From Candidatus Wallbacteria bacterium (lineage in GTDB: Bacteria > Muiribacteriota > UBA6191 > JACPRK01), in NCBI GenBank assembly GCA_016190005.1, contig JACPRK010000105.1, positions 30,955 through 94,954 on the forward strand: 64,000 bases of DNA, read 5' to 3'. A model generated the notes under the pieces. It saw nothing but the letters and a program-made list of their open reading frames with translations. It searched no databases and had not been told where the DNA came from. The translations under genes and the position numbers were made by a program. Shown one piece after another: positions 17,877 through 26,577 of the stretch (position 1 is the stretch's first letter; the number at the start of each line of letters is the position of its first letter).

Positions 17877-18269
17877 GTGAGAATCCTGCTCGTCGAGGAC
17901 AACCGGTTGAACAGGGTGCTTGCCAGAGACATCCTGCAGCGGCGCGGACACGAAGTCGTGGAGGCCCAGGACCTCGATACCGCCCGGAGCGCTCTCGGCG
18001 CGGACGCGGTCGACCTGGTGCTGCTCGACATCCGGGTCCCGGGCGGGGGAGGGGAGGCGCTTCTGGCGGAGATTCGCGCCCAGCCGGCGCATGCGGCGCT
18101 TCCCGTGGTGGCCGTGACCGCCCAGGCGATGGCCGGCGACCGGGAGCGGCTGCTGGCCGCCGGCTTCGACGGCTACATTGCCAAGCCGATCTCCACGCGT
18201 TCGTTCGCCGCGGACGTGGAGGCGATTGCCGAGCGGGTCAAGGGGTGTCCTTCGACGAGTCCGGGATGA
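17877..18269 (+). CDS. Single-domain response regulator
   Basis: 130 residues: one receiver domain with RILLVEDNRLNRVLARDIL, the phospho-acceptor Asp in VLLDIRVPGGGG, and the conserved Lys in GYIAKPIST. The form is like the stand-alone receivers (DivK/CheY type) that pair with hybrid kinases. The start is GTG 17877; an in-frame CTG at 17868 overlapping the previous stop has the better-placed GGAG and is a possible alternative. It is the last gene of the chemosensory operon and probably a phosphate acceptor from CheA or the hybrid kinase. It has no output domain. Confidence 0.88.
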   Translation: MRILLVEDNRLNRVLARDILQRRGHEVVEAQDLDTARSALGADAVDLVLLDIRVPGGGGEALLAEIRAQPAHAALPVVAVTAQAMAGDRERLLAAGFDGYIAKPISTRSFAADVEAIAERVKGCPSTSPG

Positions 18270-18292
18270 CCCTTCGACACGGCGTCCAACGG

Positions 18293-18327
18293 CCTGAAAC
18301 CTGAAGCCTGAAGCCTGAAGCCTGAGT
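18293..18327. repeat. Heptanucleotide array (CCTGAAG x5)
   Basis: Five tandem heptamers (CCTGAAA, three CCTGAAG, CCTGAGT) fill the gap between two convergent genes and end two bases before the stop codon of the - strand gene. The same unit, on the other strand, builds the array at 26578-26689. Confidence 0.85.
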
Positions 18328-18328
18328 G

Positions 18329-20311
18329 TCAGGCGCGGGCCCACATGCCGGGGCGAAAGGCGACGATCCGGCCCTCGACGGCGGAGGCCGCGACGGTCAG
18401 GGGCGAGGCCAGATAGAGCTTGCCGGGGCCGCTGCGGCCTCGGTAGTTGCGGTTGATGGCGCTCACGGTGACCTGCTCGCCTCCGACGCTGACGCCCGGG
18501 CCGCAGCCGATGCAGGCGCCGCAGCCGGGCGGGATGACCTGCACGCCGGTGGCTTCGAAGACGGCCAGGTGGCCGCTTGCGCGCGCGTACGCTTCGACCG
18601 CGTGCGAACCGAACTGGATGTAGAAAGCGACTCCTTTTGCAACGCGCCGGCCAGCCGAAAGCGCCTCGCGCATCACGCGCGCGTAGAAGTCGACGTCGTC
18701 GTCCTTGCCGGCCGTGCAGCTGCCGCCGTAGGCGATGTCGATGACGACCTCGCCGATGGCGTCAACGAAGGCGCCGTTGGTCGGGTCGGAGGGAATGCCG
18801 TGGTCCGGGTCGCCGGGGGTGGCCACCATCGGGCGCAGGCTCGAGAGGTCGATCGTGTGGACGCCGCCGGCGTACGTGGCGCCCGGGTCGGGGTGCACTG
18901 CCCGCCGGGCCAGCTCGGATGGGGTCAGCTCGGGCCGATTGCGTGCGAGCCACCGGTAGGTCGCTTCATCGGCCTCGACGACGCCGGCCGCGGCCGTGCA
19001 CTCGGTGGCCATGTTGGCCATCGTCGCGCGCTCGTCCATCGTTAGCGACGCCAACCCAGGGCCGCCGAACTCCAGGATCCGGTCCAGCGTCTGCTGGGTG
19101 CGGGCGAAGTGGAGCAGGATGTGCAGCATCACGTCCTTGGCGGTGACGCCGTCGGCCAGCTCGCCCACGAGCTCGAAGCGGATCGTCTCCGGCACCCGCG
19201 CAAAGGTGGAGCCGCTGTAGATGAGCGCGGCGTATTCGGTGGCTCCGACGCCGTACGCCAGCGCATTGTTGCCGCCGCCCATGCAGGTGTGGCTGTCGGT
19301 CGCCTGGATGAAGTCGCCAGGCAGGACGATCCGTTCCCGGGCCACCTGGTGGCAGATGCCGGGCGAGACGCCGTCTGTTGCCGAGTAATCGGCCACGCCC
19401 GTGTGGCGCTGGAACTCGCGCTGCATCCGGCGCAGCTCCTCGATCTTCGGCGAGAACTTCTTCATCGCCTCGACGCCGTCTGCGTAGATGAGGTGGTCCT
19501 CGAAGACGGCGAAACCGCGCGGCGTTGCGATCCGGTAGTCCTCGCCGTACTCCTGGCGAAGGAAGTGGTGGACCTGGGCTGTCGTGAACTCGTGGGAGTA
19601 CCCGCCGTCGACCCGGACAATCAGGGCGTCCCCCGGCTTCACAGAAGCCCCAGGGCTGGCGATCAGCTTGGAGGCCAGCACCTTCTCGCCGATGGTCATC
19701 GGCCGCGGCGCGGTGTCCGGCAGCGGCACCTGCACGCGCCCCTCTTTCAGCGCGCGTGCGAAGGGGAAGAGACCCCCATGCTCGACGATCATGCGGCTCA
19801 CCCCGTCCAGGCCACCCGTCAGCTCGGCCACGGACAGCGCCTCCCCGGCCTGCAGCCGCGCCAGCTGCGCGTGGTTCCCCATCAGCACGCCCAGGTTGAT
19901 GTTGTTCCGGGCGTGGATCGGCGCAAAGGAGGCGGCCACGGCCATCCGGATGCCGGAGTACTTCTCGGCCTGAACCGCGGTCTCACGGGAGCTTCCGACT
20001 CCTTTGCGTTGGCCGCTCACGATGACCTCGAAGTTCCCCCGGGCCAGCGCACCCTCCTCGAACAGCCGCTTGCCGTCGACGATCAACCCCGCATATGCGT
20101 TACGCGCGATCTCCTCGGGGCGGTAGCTGAAGCAGACCCACGCCGGGGTCATCGCATCGGTGTTGATGTCGTCGAGGAGCTCCTCCACCGATAGCTGGCT
20201 CATCTGGAGATCGAGCTCGCCGGCCAGCTGACGCCGGATCAACGCCGGGTCCTTGGTGAGGAAAAGCACGCGCTTGCCGGGCGTGAGGCGAAACACCTGG
20301 TCCTGGCTCAT
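18329..20311 (-). CDS. Aconitase-superfamily hydro-lyase with N-terminal swivel domain
   Basis: 660 residues. The N-terminal part (about 40-160) is a LeuD/aconitase swivel: LLDDINTDAMTPAW, SGQRKGVGSSRETA and INLGVL. The rest is the catalytic three-domain part: QATDSHTCMGGGNNALAYG, and the [4Fe-4S] ligand regions GGSCTAGKDDD and PPGCGACIGCGPG. Normally the swivel is C-terminal (aconitase A) or a separate subunit (LeuD); here the order is swivel then catalytic, without the HEAT-like domain of AcnB. It should isomerise a citrate-, isopropylmalate- or homocitrate-like acid; the substrate cannot be decided. It lies downstream of arfB and an esterase. Confidence 0.85.
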   Translation of the reverse strand: MSQDQVFRLTPGKRVLFLTKDPALIRRQLAGELDLQMSQLSVEELLDDINTDAMTPAWVCFSYRPEEIARNAYAGLIVDGKRLFEEGALARGNFEVIVSGQRKGVGSSRETAVQAEKYSGIRMAVAASFAPIHARNNINLGVLMGNHAQLARLQAGEALSVAELTGGLDGVSRMIVEHGGLFPFARALKEGRVQVPLPDTAPRPMTIGEKVLASKLIASPGASVKPGDALIVRVDGGYSHEFTTAQVHHFLRQEYGEDYRIATPRGFAVFEDHLIYADGVEAMKKFSPKIEELRRMQREFQRHTGVADYSATDGVSPGICHQVARERIVLPGDFIQATDSHTCMGGGNNALAYGVGATEYAALIYSGSTFARVPETIRFELVGELADGVTAKDVMLHILLHFARTQQTLDRILEFGGPGLASLTMDERATMANMATECTAAAGVVEADEATYRWLARNRPELTPSELARRAVHPDPGATYAGGVHTIDLSSLRPMVATPGDPDHGIPSDPTNGAFVDAIGEVVIDIAYGGSCTAGKDDDVDFYARVMREALSAGRRVAKGVAFYIQFGSHAVEAYARASGHLAVFEATGVQVIPPGCGACIGCGPGVSVGGEQVTVSAINRNYRGRSGPGKLYLASPLTVAASAVEGRIVAFRPGMWARA

Positions 20312-20349
20312 CCGTCATCCAGCTCCTTTGTTGCGGGTCAAACCGTGGA

Positions 20350-21228
20350 TCACTCGTCCTCGCCCGGGTCTCCCCTGGAGAAGAGATGGACCAGCGCCGC
20401 GGGAAGGCGCTGCCGCCACGCGGATTCCGTGTGCTCCGCGCCCTCGTCGACGTAGAGCTCCACCGTGTGGCCCCGCACCTCCAGCGTCCGCGCCAGCGTG
20501 CGGACGGCCTCGATCAGGTCGAAGTCCTCCAGCCACTCGTCGCACTCCTCGTCGTCGTCGTCCTCCTCGGTGCCGATGTCGAGCCAGATCCTCAGCGGCG
20601 TGTCGGGGCCCCCGTCGGCCTCGACGATCGACTGCGTCACGTTCCGGTCCCACCAGAGCGAAGGGGACATCGCACCCACCAGGCCGAATCGATCCGGGTT
20701 GCGCCAGGCCAGGTGCAGGGCGGCCAGGCCGCCGAGCGAGCTGCCCAGGATGCCGGTGTTGCCGGGGTCGTCCAGCAGCCGGAAGCGTTGGCGCAGCCAC
20801 GGGTCGATCTCCTCGAGCAGGAGCTTCTCCAGAAGGTCCAGGCGCCCGCCGCCCTCCTCCTCGTCGACCGTGGGCGTGTAGAGGAAATCGCGTTCGGCAC
20901 CGCTACCGACGGCCGCGATGGCGATGGGCGGGATGAAGCCGCGGGCCACGAGTGCGTCGTGGATGCCGTCGGCGTCCCAGGCCTGCCCGAGGAACGAGGT
21001 CGCCGAGTCGAAAACATTCTGGCCGTCGAGCATGTAAAGCAGAGGATACGGTTCCTCTTCCGAATCGTAATCCGGCGGCAGGTGCAGCTGCAGCCGCAAG
21101 CCCATCCCGATGGAGTGGAAACCGAACTTGCCCAGGTCCAGGACGTGCTCGTCGCGGGTCGAATGGCCGGACCGATGGCGGTGCCGGGCGCGCGCCATCG
21201 CGCTCTTGGACATCGGGCGAAAGCGCAA
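20350..21228 (-). CDS. Putative esterase, alpha/beta hydrolase (enterochelin-esterase type)
   Basis: 292 residues from TTG 21228, one base after the arfB stop; ATG 21213 is an alternative. The PF00756 pattern is clear: YPLLYMLDGQNVFD, nucleophile Ser in GILGSSLGGLAALH, FGLVGAMSPSLWW, and a C-terminal His in DEGAEHTESAWRQRLP. There is no signal peptide, so it is probably cytoplasmic. A very acidic loop (EEDDDDEECDEW) sits where the acidic residue of the triad is expected. It may hydrolyse esters of siderophores, acyl sugars or phenolics; I cannot choose. Confidence 0.83.
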   Translation of the reverse strand: MRFRPMSKSAMARARHRHRSGHSTRDEHVLDLGKFGFHSIGMGLRLQLHLPPDYDSEEEPYPLLYMLDGQNVFDSATSFLGQAWDADGIHDALVARGFIPPIAIAAVGSGAERDFLYTPTVDEEEGGGRLDLLEKLLLEEIDPWLRQRFRLLDDPGNTGILGSSLGGLAALHLAWRNPDRFGLVGAMSPSLWWDRNVTQSIVEADGGPDTPLRIWLDIGTEEDDDDEECDEWLEDFDLIEAVRTLARTLEVRGHTVELYVDEGAEHTESAWRQRLPAALVHLFSRGDPGEDE

Positions 21229-21229
21229 G

Positions 21230-21655
21230 TCAGGAGTCCTCGGCCGGTCGCGACGTCCGGCGTGACTTCACGGCGCCGCGGCGTTTCTTCGATTCGATAC
21301 GGCGCTGGCGGGCTGCCCGCGAGGGCTTCGTCCGATGCCGTTCCCTGGGCTCCACCAGCGCAGCCAGGACGAGCTCCCTGAGCCGGGATAGGCAGGCCTC
21401 CCGGTTGGCCGACTGGTCCCGCGACTCCTGGCACGCCACCGTCAACACCCCCGCTGCCGAGACCCGCCGGCCTGCCAGCGTTCGCAACCGCTCGAGCACC
21501 TCCGGCGAGACCGGTATTGCCACCAGCTCCACCGACAGCTCCACCCGCGAGCTGACCTTGTTCACGTTCTGCCCCCCCGGTCCGCCCGCGCGCGTGAACC
21601 TCACCGACAGCGCCTCGTCGGGGATGCTCAAAGTGTCGTCGATTCGCAGGGCCAT
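21230..21655 (-). CDS. arfB: Ribosome-rescue peptidyl-tRNA hydrolase ArfB (YaeJ)
   Basis: 141 residues, the family's usual length. The class I release-factor domain is marked by the catalytic GGQ in RFTRAGGPGGQNVNKVSS, and the C-terminal tail is strongly basic (KPSRAARQRRIESKKRRG), as needed to enter the empty mRNA channel. ArfB releases nascent peptides from ribosomes stalled without a stop codon. It starts at ATG 21655 with GGGAG upstream, and palindrome C lies about 50 bp before it. It is the first gene of a three-gene - strand set. Confidence 0.93.
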   Translation of the reverse strand: MALRIDDTLSIPDEALSVRFTRAGGPGGQNVNKVSSRVELSVELVAIPVSPEVLERLRTLAGRRVSAAGVLTVACQESRDQSANREACLSRLRELVLAALVEPRERHRTKPSRAARQRRIESKKRRGAVKSRRTSRPAEDS

Positions 21656-21703
21656 CTCGCTCCCACCCCCTCCCGGTCACCGGATGATACCAAAGAGAAA
21701 AAC

Positions 21704-21766
21704 CGGGAAAACCGGGGACACACGACCTATTTTGAAAAAATAGGTCGTGTGTCCCCGGTTTTCCCG
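21704..21766. repeat. Long perfect palindrome C (GGGACACACGAC family)
   Basis: 30 bp arms (21704-21733, 21737-21766) match perfectly around GAA. The core GGGACACACGACCTATTTT is identical to that of palindrome D, 22 kb away. It lies in the divergent spacer between arfB and the M1 peptidase gene, immediately before a promoter-like sequence. Confidence 0.93.
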
Positions 21767-21770
21767 TGGC

Positions 21771-21799
21771 TTGACTTCGGGGAGGGGGACGGCGATTAT
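21771..21799 (+). promoter_or_regulatory. Candidate sigma-70 promoter for the M1 aminopeptidase gene
   Basis: TTGACT (21771-21776), 17 bp spacer, GATTAT (21794-21799). It begins five bases after palindrome C, which could influence it. The transcript would have a leader of about 90 bases before ATG 21895. Confidence 0.45.
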
Positions 21800-21894
21800 G
21801 GGCGGCCTGACGAGGGTAGGCGCGGAGGCAGCGAGCCCTCGGGCAGGTCGAGGCATGCCCGGAGACGCCGATCCTCCGGGGATAGGAGAAGTCG

Positions 21895-24522
21895 ATGGCC
21901 GAAGACGCCGTCACAGGTACCGTAACCACCGCTAAGTCGAAGCTCCCTCAGGCGCTGGCGTTGTTCCTGGCGTGTGGGGCAACCTCTTTCGCCGCGCCGC
22001 CGGACCTGTTGACAGAGGCGGAAGCGCGAGCCCGGGCGGCCCGCGTACGCGATGTCTCGGTTAAGCTCTCGCTGGAGTTCCAGGCCGATGCGACCGAGTA
22101 TCGTGGCCGCGCCTCGCTGGGGTTCCAGCTCCAGGACACGAAGGCCGACCTGCGCCTGGATCTGCGTTGCGGTCGCATCGAGCGGCTCTCCGTCAATGGG
22201 ACGCCGGTGCCCACGAGCGCCTGGGACGGCAACCGCATCATGCTCCCGGCGGCGGCCTTGGCCGCCGGCGCGAACGCCGTCGAGATCGAGTACGCCACGC
22301 CCTACGAACGCACGGGCAACGGCCTGCACTACTTCAAGGACAGCGTCGATGGGCGCGAGTACCTCTACAGCAACTTCGAGCCCTTCACGGCCCACCGGCT
22401 GATTCCCTGTTTCGACCAGCCCGATCTGAAGACCGTCTTCCGGCTGACCGTTGTCGCACCCAAGCGCTGGCGCGTCGTCGGCAACTCCCGTGAAAAGGAG
22501 ACCCTTGTCTCGGGCAATTCTGCGACCCACGCGTTTGGCCCCACTCCGCCGCTTTCGAGCTACCTGCTGCTCTGCATCGCCGGGGAGTACGCGGCCTTCG
22601 TCGATCCGCGGGCAGACGTGCCCTCCCGCATCCTCTGCCGCCAGAGCATGACCCGCTACGTCGAGGCCGAGGAGATCTTCGACATCACGCGCCGCGGGCT
22701 CGAGTTCTTCGGCGACTACTATGGCACCCCCTATCCATTCGAGAAGTACGATCAGATCTGGGTCCCGGAGTTCAACGTCGGGGCGATGGAGAACCCGGGC
22801 GGTGTCACCTTCAACGAGCGTTCGCTCTTCCGCCACCAGCCGACGACGCGGGACCGCATGGGGCGCGCCGAGGTCATCCTGCATGAGATGGCCCATATGT
22901 GGTTCGGGGACCTGGTGACGATGCGGTGGTGGGACGGCCTCTGGCTCAACGAGAGCTTTGCCACGTACATGTCGGCCATCGCCAGCGTCGAGGCCACGCG
23001 CTTCAAGGACGCCTTCGAGGAGTTCCTGACGGGTGAGAAGGGCTGGGCCTACTGGCAGGATCAGTTGCCGACGACTCACCCGATCGACGGCGCCGCTCCG
23101 GACACGGATTCGGCCTTCAGCAGTTTCGACGGCATCACCTACGGCAAAGGCGCCTCGATGCTCAAGCAGCTCGCCTTCTACGTGGGCGCAGACAAGTTCC
23201 GCGACGGCGTCCGGCTCTACTTCAAGAAGCACGCCTGGAAGAACACGGAGCTCTCCGACTTCATGGCCGCCATCAGCGAGGCGTACGGCCAGGACCTGTC
23301 GGACTGGGCTCGCGCCCACCTGGAAACGGCCGGCGTCAACACGATCGTACCGGAGCTCGGAGTGGAAGGCGGAAAGGTCCGGTCGCTGGTCCTGCGTCAG
23401 CACGAGGGCAACGGGGACAAGAGGCTGCGTTCGCAGAGGCTCAATGTGGCGCTCTACAGGAAGACTCCCGAAGGCGGCCTCCAGCTGATCCGGGCCCTTC
23501 CCGCGCGCATCTCCGGGGCCAGCAACCCGGTTCCCGAAGCGGTCGGGCTGGAGGCGCCGGCCTTCGTCTGGGCCAATCATGGGGACCACGCCTACTTGCG
23601 GTGCTTCCTGGACCAGGCCTCGCTCGAGTATGCGCGGCAGCACCTGGAGAAGCTCCCCGATGCGCTCACCCGTCGCGGCGTCTGGATGACGCTCTGGGAG
23701 ATGGTGCGCGACGGCCAGCTCGGCGCCGCGGGCTACCTCGACACGTTCCTGGCGAAGGCGCCTCTCGAATCGGACACCAAGATCCTCCAGGGCCTGTTCC
23801 GGGGAGTGAACCAGGCGCTGGGGCACTACCTGTCGAGTCCCGCACAGGCGGACTACTTCCGAAAGGTGCACACCCTCGCCTGGGAGCGGCTGGAGCGCGC
23901 CGAGCCCGGGACCGACGCGCAGAAGACCTGGTTCGAGCTGGTCGTCGACAGCGCCTTCGAGCCGGCCGGGCTGGCTCACCTGGAGGGGCTGCTCGACGGC
24001 TCGGTGAGCTTCGAGAAGCTGGAAATGGATCCGGAGAAGCGCTGGCGCACGGTGCAGCGGCTGGCTGCCTTCGACAGGCCCGGAGCCGCAGGCCGGCTGG
24101 CCTCCGAGCTGGCTCGGGACGGCACCGACCTGGGCAAGCGCCACGCGATTCGCGCGGAGGCCTCATTGCCTTCCGCCGCCAACAAGCAGACCTTCTGGAA
24201 GCGATTCGTGGAGGACGCGGGGACCTCGCTCGACATGCTGAGGTCGGCCATGAGCGGGTTCCACTGGTTCCACCAGGAGGCGCTGTCCAAGGGTTTCGTC
24301 GATGCGTACTTCCAGGCGATACCCAAGGTCCGGGCGTCCCGGGACCAGGAGTTCGCCAACAGCTTCGTCGAGGCTGCGTTCCCGTCCAATGTCCACGATG
24401 CCGCTCTGCTGAAGCGGGCTGAGGATTTCTTGAAGAGCTCCGGGGATCTCCCGTCGGACCTCCGGAAGTCCTTGCTCAATTCCATGGACGAGCTGGCGCG
24501 CTGTCTGCGGCTCAGAAGCTGA
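21895..24522 (+). CDS. pepN: M1 family aminopeptidase (exported)
   Basis: 875 residues. The exopeptidase signature GAMENPGG and the zinc site HEMAHMWFGD followed by LWLNESFATYM (HExxH-x18-E) define a gluzincin of family M1. It removes N-terminal residues from peptides. An N-terminal hydrophobic stretch after 16 residues (LPQALALFLACGATSFA) suggests a signal peptide, so the enzyme is probably periplasmic or secreted. The C-terminal helical ERAP1-like domain fills about residues 510-870. ATG 21895 has AGGAGA six bases upstream. Homologues are often called PepN, but the C-terminal domain type should decide the symbol. Confidence 0.93.
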   Translation: MAEDAVTGTVTTAKSKLPQALALFLACGATSFAAPPDLLTEAEARARAARVRDVSVKLSLEFQADATEYRGRASLGFQLQDTKADLRLDLRCGRIERLSVNGTPVPTSAWDGNRIMLPAAALAAGANAVEIEYATPYERTGNGLHYFKDSVDGREYLYSNFEPFTAHRLIPCFDQPDLKTVFRLTVVAPKRWRVVGNSREKETLVSGNSATHAFGPTPPLSSYLLLCIAGEYAAFVDPRADVPSRILCRQSMTRYVEAEEIFDITRRGLEFFGDYYGTPYPFEKYDQIWVPEFNVGAMENPGGVTFNERSLFRHQPTTRDRMGRAEVILHEMAHMWFGDLVTMRWWDGLWLNESFATYMSAIASVEATRFKDAFEEFLTGEKGWAYWQDQLPTTHPIDGAAPDTDSAFSSFDGITYGKGASMLKQLAFYVGADKFRDGVRLYFKKHAWKNTELSDFMAAISEAYGQDLSDWARAHLETAGVNTIVPELGVEGGKVRSLVLRQHEGNGDKRLRSQRLNVALYRKTPEGGLQLIRALPARISGASNPVPEAVGLEAPAFVWANHGDHAYLRCFLDQASLEYARQHLEKLPDALTRRGVWMTLWEMVRDGQLGAAGYLDTFLAKAPLESDTKILQGLFRGVNQALGHYLSSPAQADYFRKVHTLAWERLERAEPGTDAQKTWFELVVDSAFEPAGLAHLEGLLDGSVSFEKLEMDPEKRWRTVQRLAAFDRPGAAGRLASELARDGTDLGKRHAIRAEASLPSAANKQTFWKRFVEDAGTSLDMLRSAMSGFHWFHQEALSKGFVDAYFQAIPKVRASRDQEFANSFVEAAFPSNVHDAALLKRAEDFLKSSGDLPSDLRKSLLNSMDELARCLRLRS

Positions 24523-24534
24523 CAAAATAGCGGC

Positions 24535-24563
24535 TTGCCATGCCGGGCGTGTGACCTTATAAT
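24535..24563 (+). promoter_or_regulatory. Strong sigma-70-type promoter for the C25-like protease gene
   Basis: TTGCCA (24535-24540), 17 bp spacer, perfect TATAAT (24558-24563). This is the best promoter in the window. The leader of about 70 bases contains a CCCTC-GTT-GAGGG hairpin and ends with AAGGAAGGA before the GTG start. Confidence 0.75.
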
Positions 24564-24638
24564 TCGCGGCTCCCTCGTTGAGGGCCCCTCAGGCCGCGCA
24601 CCCGCGGCTGGGTAGCCCGGGAGCAAGGAAGGACCGAG

Positions 24639-26498
24639 GTGCTTCACAGAGGTCTGGTCGCAATCGCTCTTCTACCCGCGTTGGCGCTGGGCGCACGGGC
24701 CGATGTCCCGGCGCGCGTGAGCGCTCGCAATGAGGTTTTCGTCGTCCACGTCGACAGCTCCAATCGAGAGAGTCAGCTCTCGGCCATCGCCGCCGCCAGC
24801 GCGGCCGTGCGCCACACAGCCTCCGGCGTCGAGCGCGCCCTGCTCGTCACGGACGACATCGAAAACGCCACTGTCCAGCGCACGCTGGAAGCCTGGAAGA
24901 AGATGTTCCAGGGCAAGGCCGTCGAGCGCGTCATCTTCGTCGGCAGCGTCTCCGAGGCGGCCCAGCAGTCGTTCATGGCCGGCCTGGGCACCACGCACTC
25001 GCAACTGCTGTCCGGCGACCCCGTCGCCGTGAGCGAGGGGCTGGCCGCCCTGTCGAGCCAGTCGGGGCTTCGCCGCACGAGCGATTCGATGCCCGAGATC
25101 CCGATCTCCACCTCCGTGACCGATGACGAGATCGTCTTCGCTGCCAATGCCGCCGCGGCTGCATCGGCCAGCGGCTCGGTGCTGCGCTTCTCGCGAAATG
25201 CGCCGGCCGTCAGCACTGACGAGATCCGCCGCCGCATCCTCTCGGGCACGGCCAGCACTACGGTCTGCATCGTCGAGAACGCCGACCAGGCCCTGCCGGC
25301 GGCTCTGGCGGGCGCGCACTACCGCGGGGTCACCACGACCCTGCCCCAGAGCCTGCTGATCGCCGCCAACGGTGTCCACGCGCGCGTCGCGGGCAACAAG
25401 GCGCTGCACTCCATCGAGAAGCTCCAGGCGCGGCCTCCGCGAGAGCCCGGCCTTTTCGAGGCCGAGCGCACCGCCGCCAGCGCCTTCTTCGCCTGGCTCG
25501 AGGCTCAGGGCTTGGAGCGGGCCGATTCGCTCGAGACGGTCATGATCTTCGCCAAGTCCCCTCCGGGCGGCAACGGCATCCCGCTCTCGTTCGACCGCTA
25601 CCTCATGGGCTCCCCTCAGGAGCCGGACAAGAAGGGCGCCAACGTCGGCCGCATGCCGCTGTCGGCCTCCGAGAACCTCTGCGTCATCAATCGCTCCACC
25701 CTGCAGACGGAGCTGGCCAAGGTGTCGCCGGCCCGGGGGCGCGCCGAGCTGTCCTTCGTCGCCTTCGAGTCCAACCACGCCGCCGGCGGCAGCTACGGCC
25801 CCTGGACGGACAACTTCGGTAAGTCCCACGTCGTCAACGAGCTGGTGGGCTGCCCGAGCAAGAAGGACCAGGGAATTCACCCAGCACTGAAGGCGGCCGG
25901 CTTCAAGCAGTTCTACTGCAACGGCTGGGACCCGGCGACCAATCCGCAGAAGGACCCGCTCGAGCAGAGCGAGCAGTACGGCTTCCTGCGCCGGCTCAAC
26001 GACGGCGCCACGCTCTTCTACTCCAGCAGCCACGGCGACGACGACGCCTTCTTCCCCTACGAAAAGGACAAGTCCATCACCGCCGACGTCGCCTTCGGCG
26101 ACCCGAAGTGGCCCTCCCGCCGCGGCCGCTTCACGACGATGGGCGCCGACTGCACCTCCGCCGACATGGATTCGAAGCTCCAGGAGCTCAACGGCACGAT
26201 CGCGATCTTCAACGCCTGTCTCGTGGCTAACGGCAACATGCCGACCCGGCTGCTGCGGCACGGCGCGGGCTCGGTCATCGCCAGCTACATCTCGGTCAGC
26301 TTCGACGGGGCCGGCTGGTGGGGCGTCGTGGCAGTCGATTCGCTCGCCAAGGGCGACTCGGTGGCCAAGGCGGTCGGAGTCGCTTATCGCGCGACTTCGG
26401 ACATCTTCCCGCAGGGGCTGCAGGGCGTGGATGACACGCTGCGGTACGTCATCTTCGGCGACCCGCACGTGACGATGCAGATGCCCGTCGCCCAGTAG
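24639..26498 (+). CDS. Secreted C25 (gingipain)-like cysteine protease
   Basis: 619 residues from GTG 24639, with GGAAGGA five bases upstream. A signal peptide (LVAIALLPALALGARA) precedes the mature part. The C-terminal third carries the clan CD dyad in the right order: His465 in LFYSSSHGDDDAFF and Cys527 in IAIFNACLVANGNM, followed by RHGAGSVIASY and the family-type ending YVIFGDPHVTMQ. These features match gingipain/C25-like peptidases of the caspase fold. The first 350 residues have no domain I know and may be a prodomain or adhesion part. It should be exported and cleave after a basic or acidic residue, but specificity cannot be read. Confidence 0.72.
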   Translation: MLHRGLVAIALLPALALGARADVPARVSARNEVFVVHVDSSNRESQLSAIAAASAAVRHTASGVERALLVTDDIENATVQRTLEAWKKMFQGKAVERVIFVGSVSEAAQQSFMAGLGTTHSQLLSGDPVAVSEGLAALSSQSGLRRTSDSMPEIPISTSVTDDEIVFAANAAAAASASGSVLRFSRNAPAVSTDEIRRRILSGTASTTVCIVENADQALPAALAGAHYRGVTTTLPQSLLIAANGVHARVAGNKALHSIEKLQARPPREPGLFEAERTAASAFFAWLEAQGLERADSLETVMIFAKSPPGGNGIPLSFDRYLMGSPQEPDKKGANVGRMPLSASENLCVINRSTLQTELAKVSPARGRAELSFVAFESNHAAGGSYGPWTDNFGKSHVVNELVGCPSKKDQGIHPALKAAGFKQFYCNGWDPATNPQKDPLEQSEQYGFLRRLNDGATLFYSSSHGDDDAFFPYEKDKSITADVAFGDPKWPSRRGRFTTMGADCTSADMDSKLQELNGTIAIFNACLVANGNMPTRLLRHGAGSVIASYISVSFDGAGWWGVVAVDSLAKGDSVAKAVGVAYRATSDIFPQGLQGVDDTLRYVIFGDPHVTMQMPVAQ

Positions 26499-26521
26499 TC
26501 GCCCGGTATCGGGGGGGGGGC

Positions 26522-26573
26522 AGGACACGCAGTCGGTTTCCGTTGGACGGACCCCGCTGCGTGTTCTGTTTTC
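26522..26573 (+). terminator. Intrinsic terminator after the C25-like protease gene
   Basis: An 11 bp outer stem (26522-26532 with 26557-26567, one G-T pair) encloses an inner TCCGT-TGG-ACGGA hairpin and is followed by GTTTT. A run of ten G (26511-26520) lies just before it. It is one of the very few hairpin-plus-T structures in the window. Confidence 0.65.
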
Positions 26574-26577
26574 CCGG

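Noticed and set aside
26511..26520. Run of ten G as a phase-variation tract
   Set aside because: It lies after the stop codon and before a terminator, so slippage would not change a frame; it may also be of uncertain length in the assembly.
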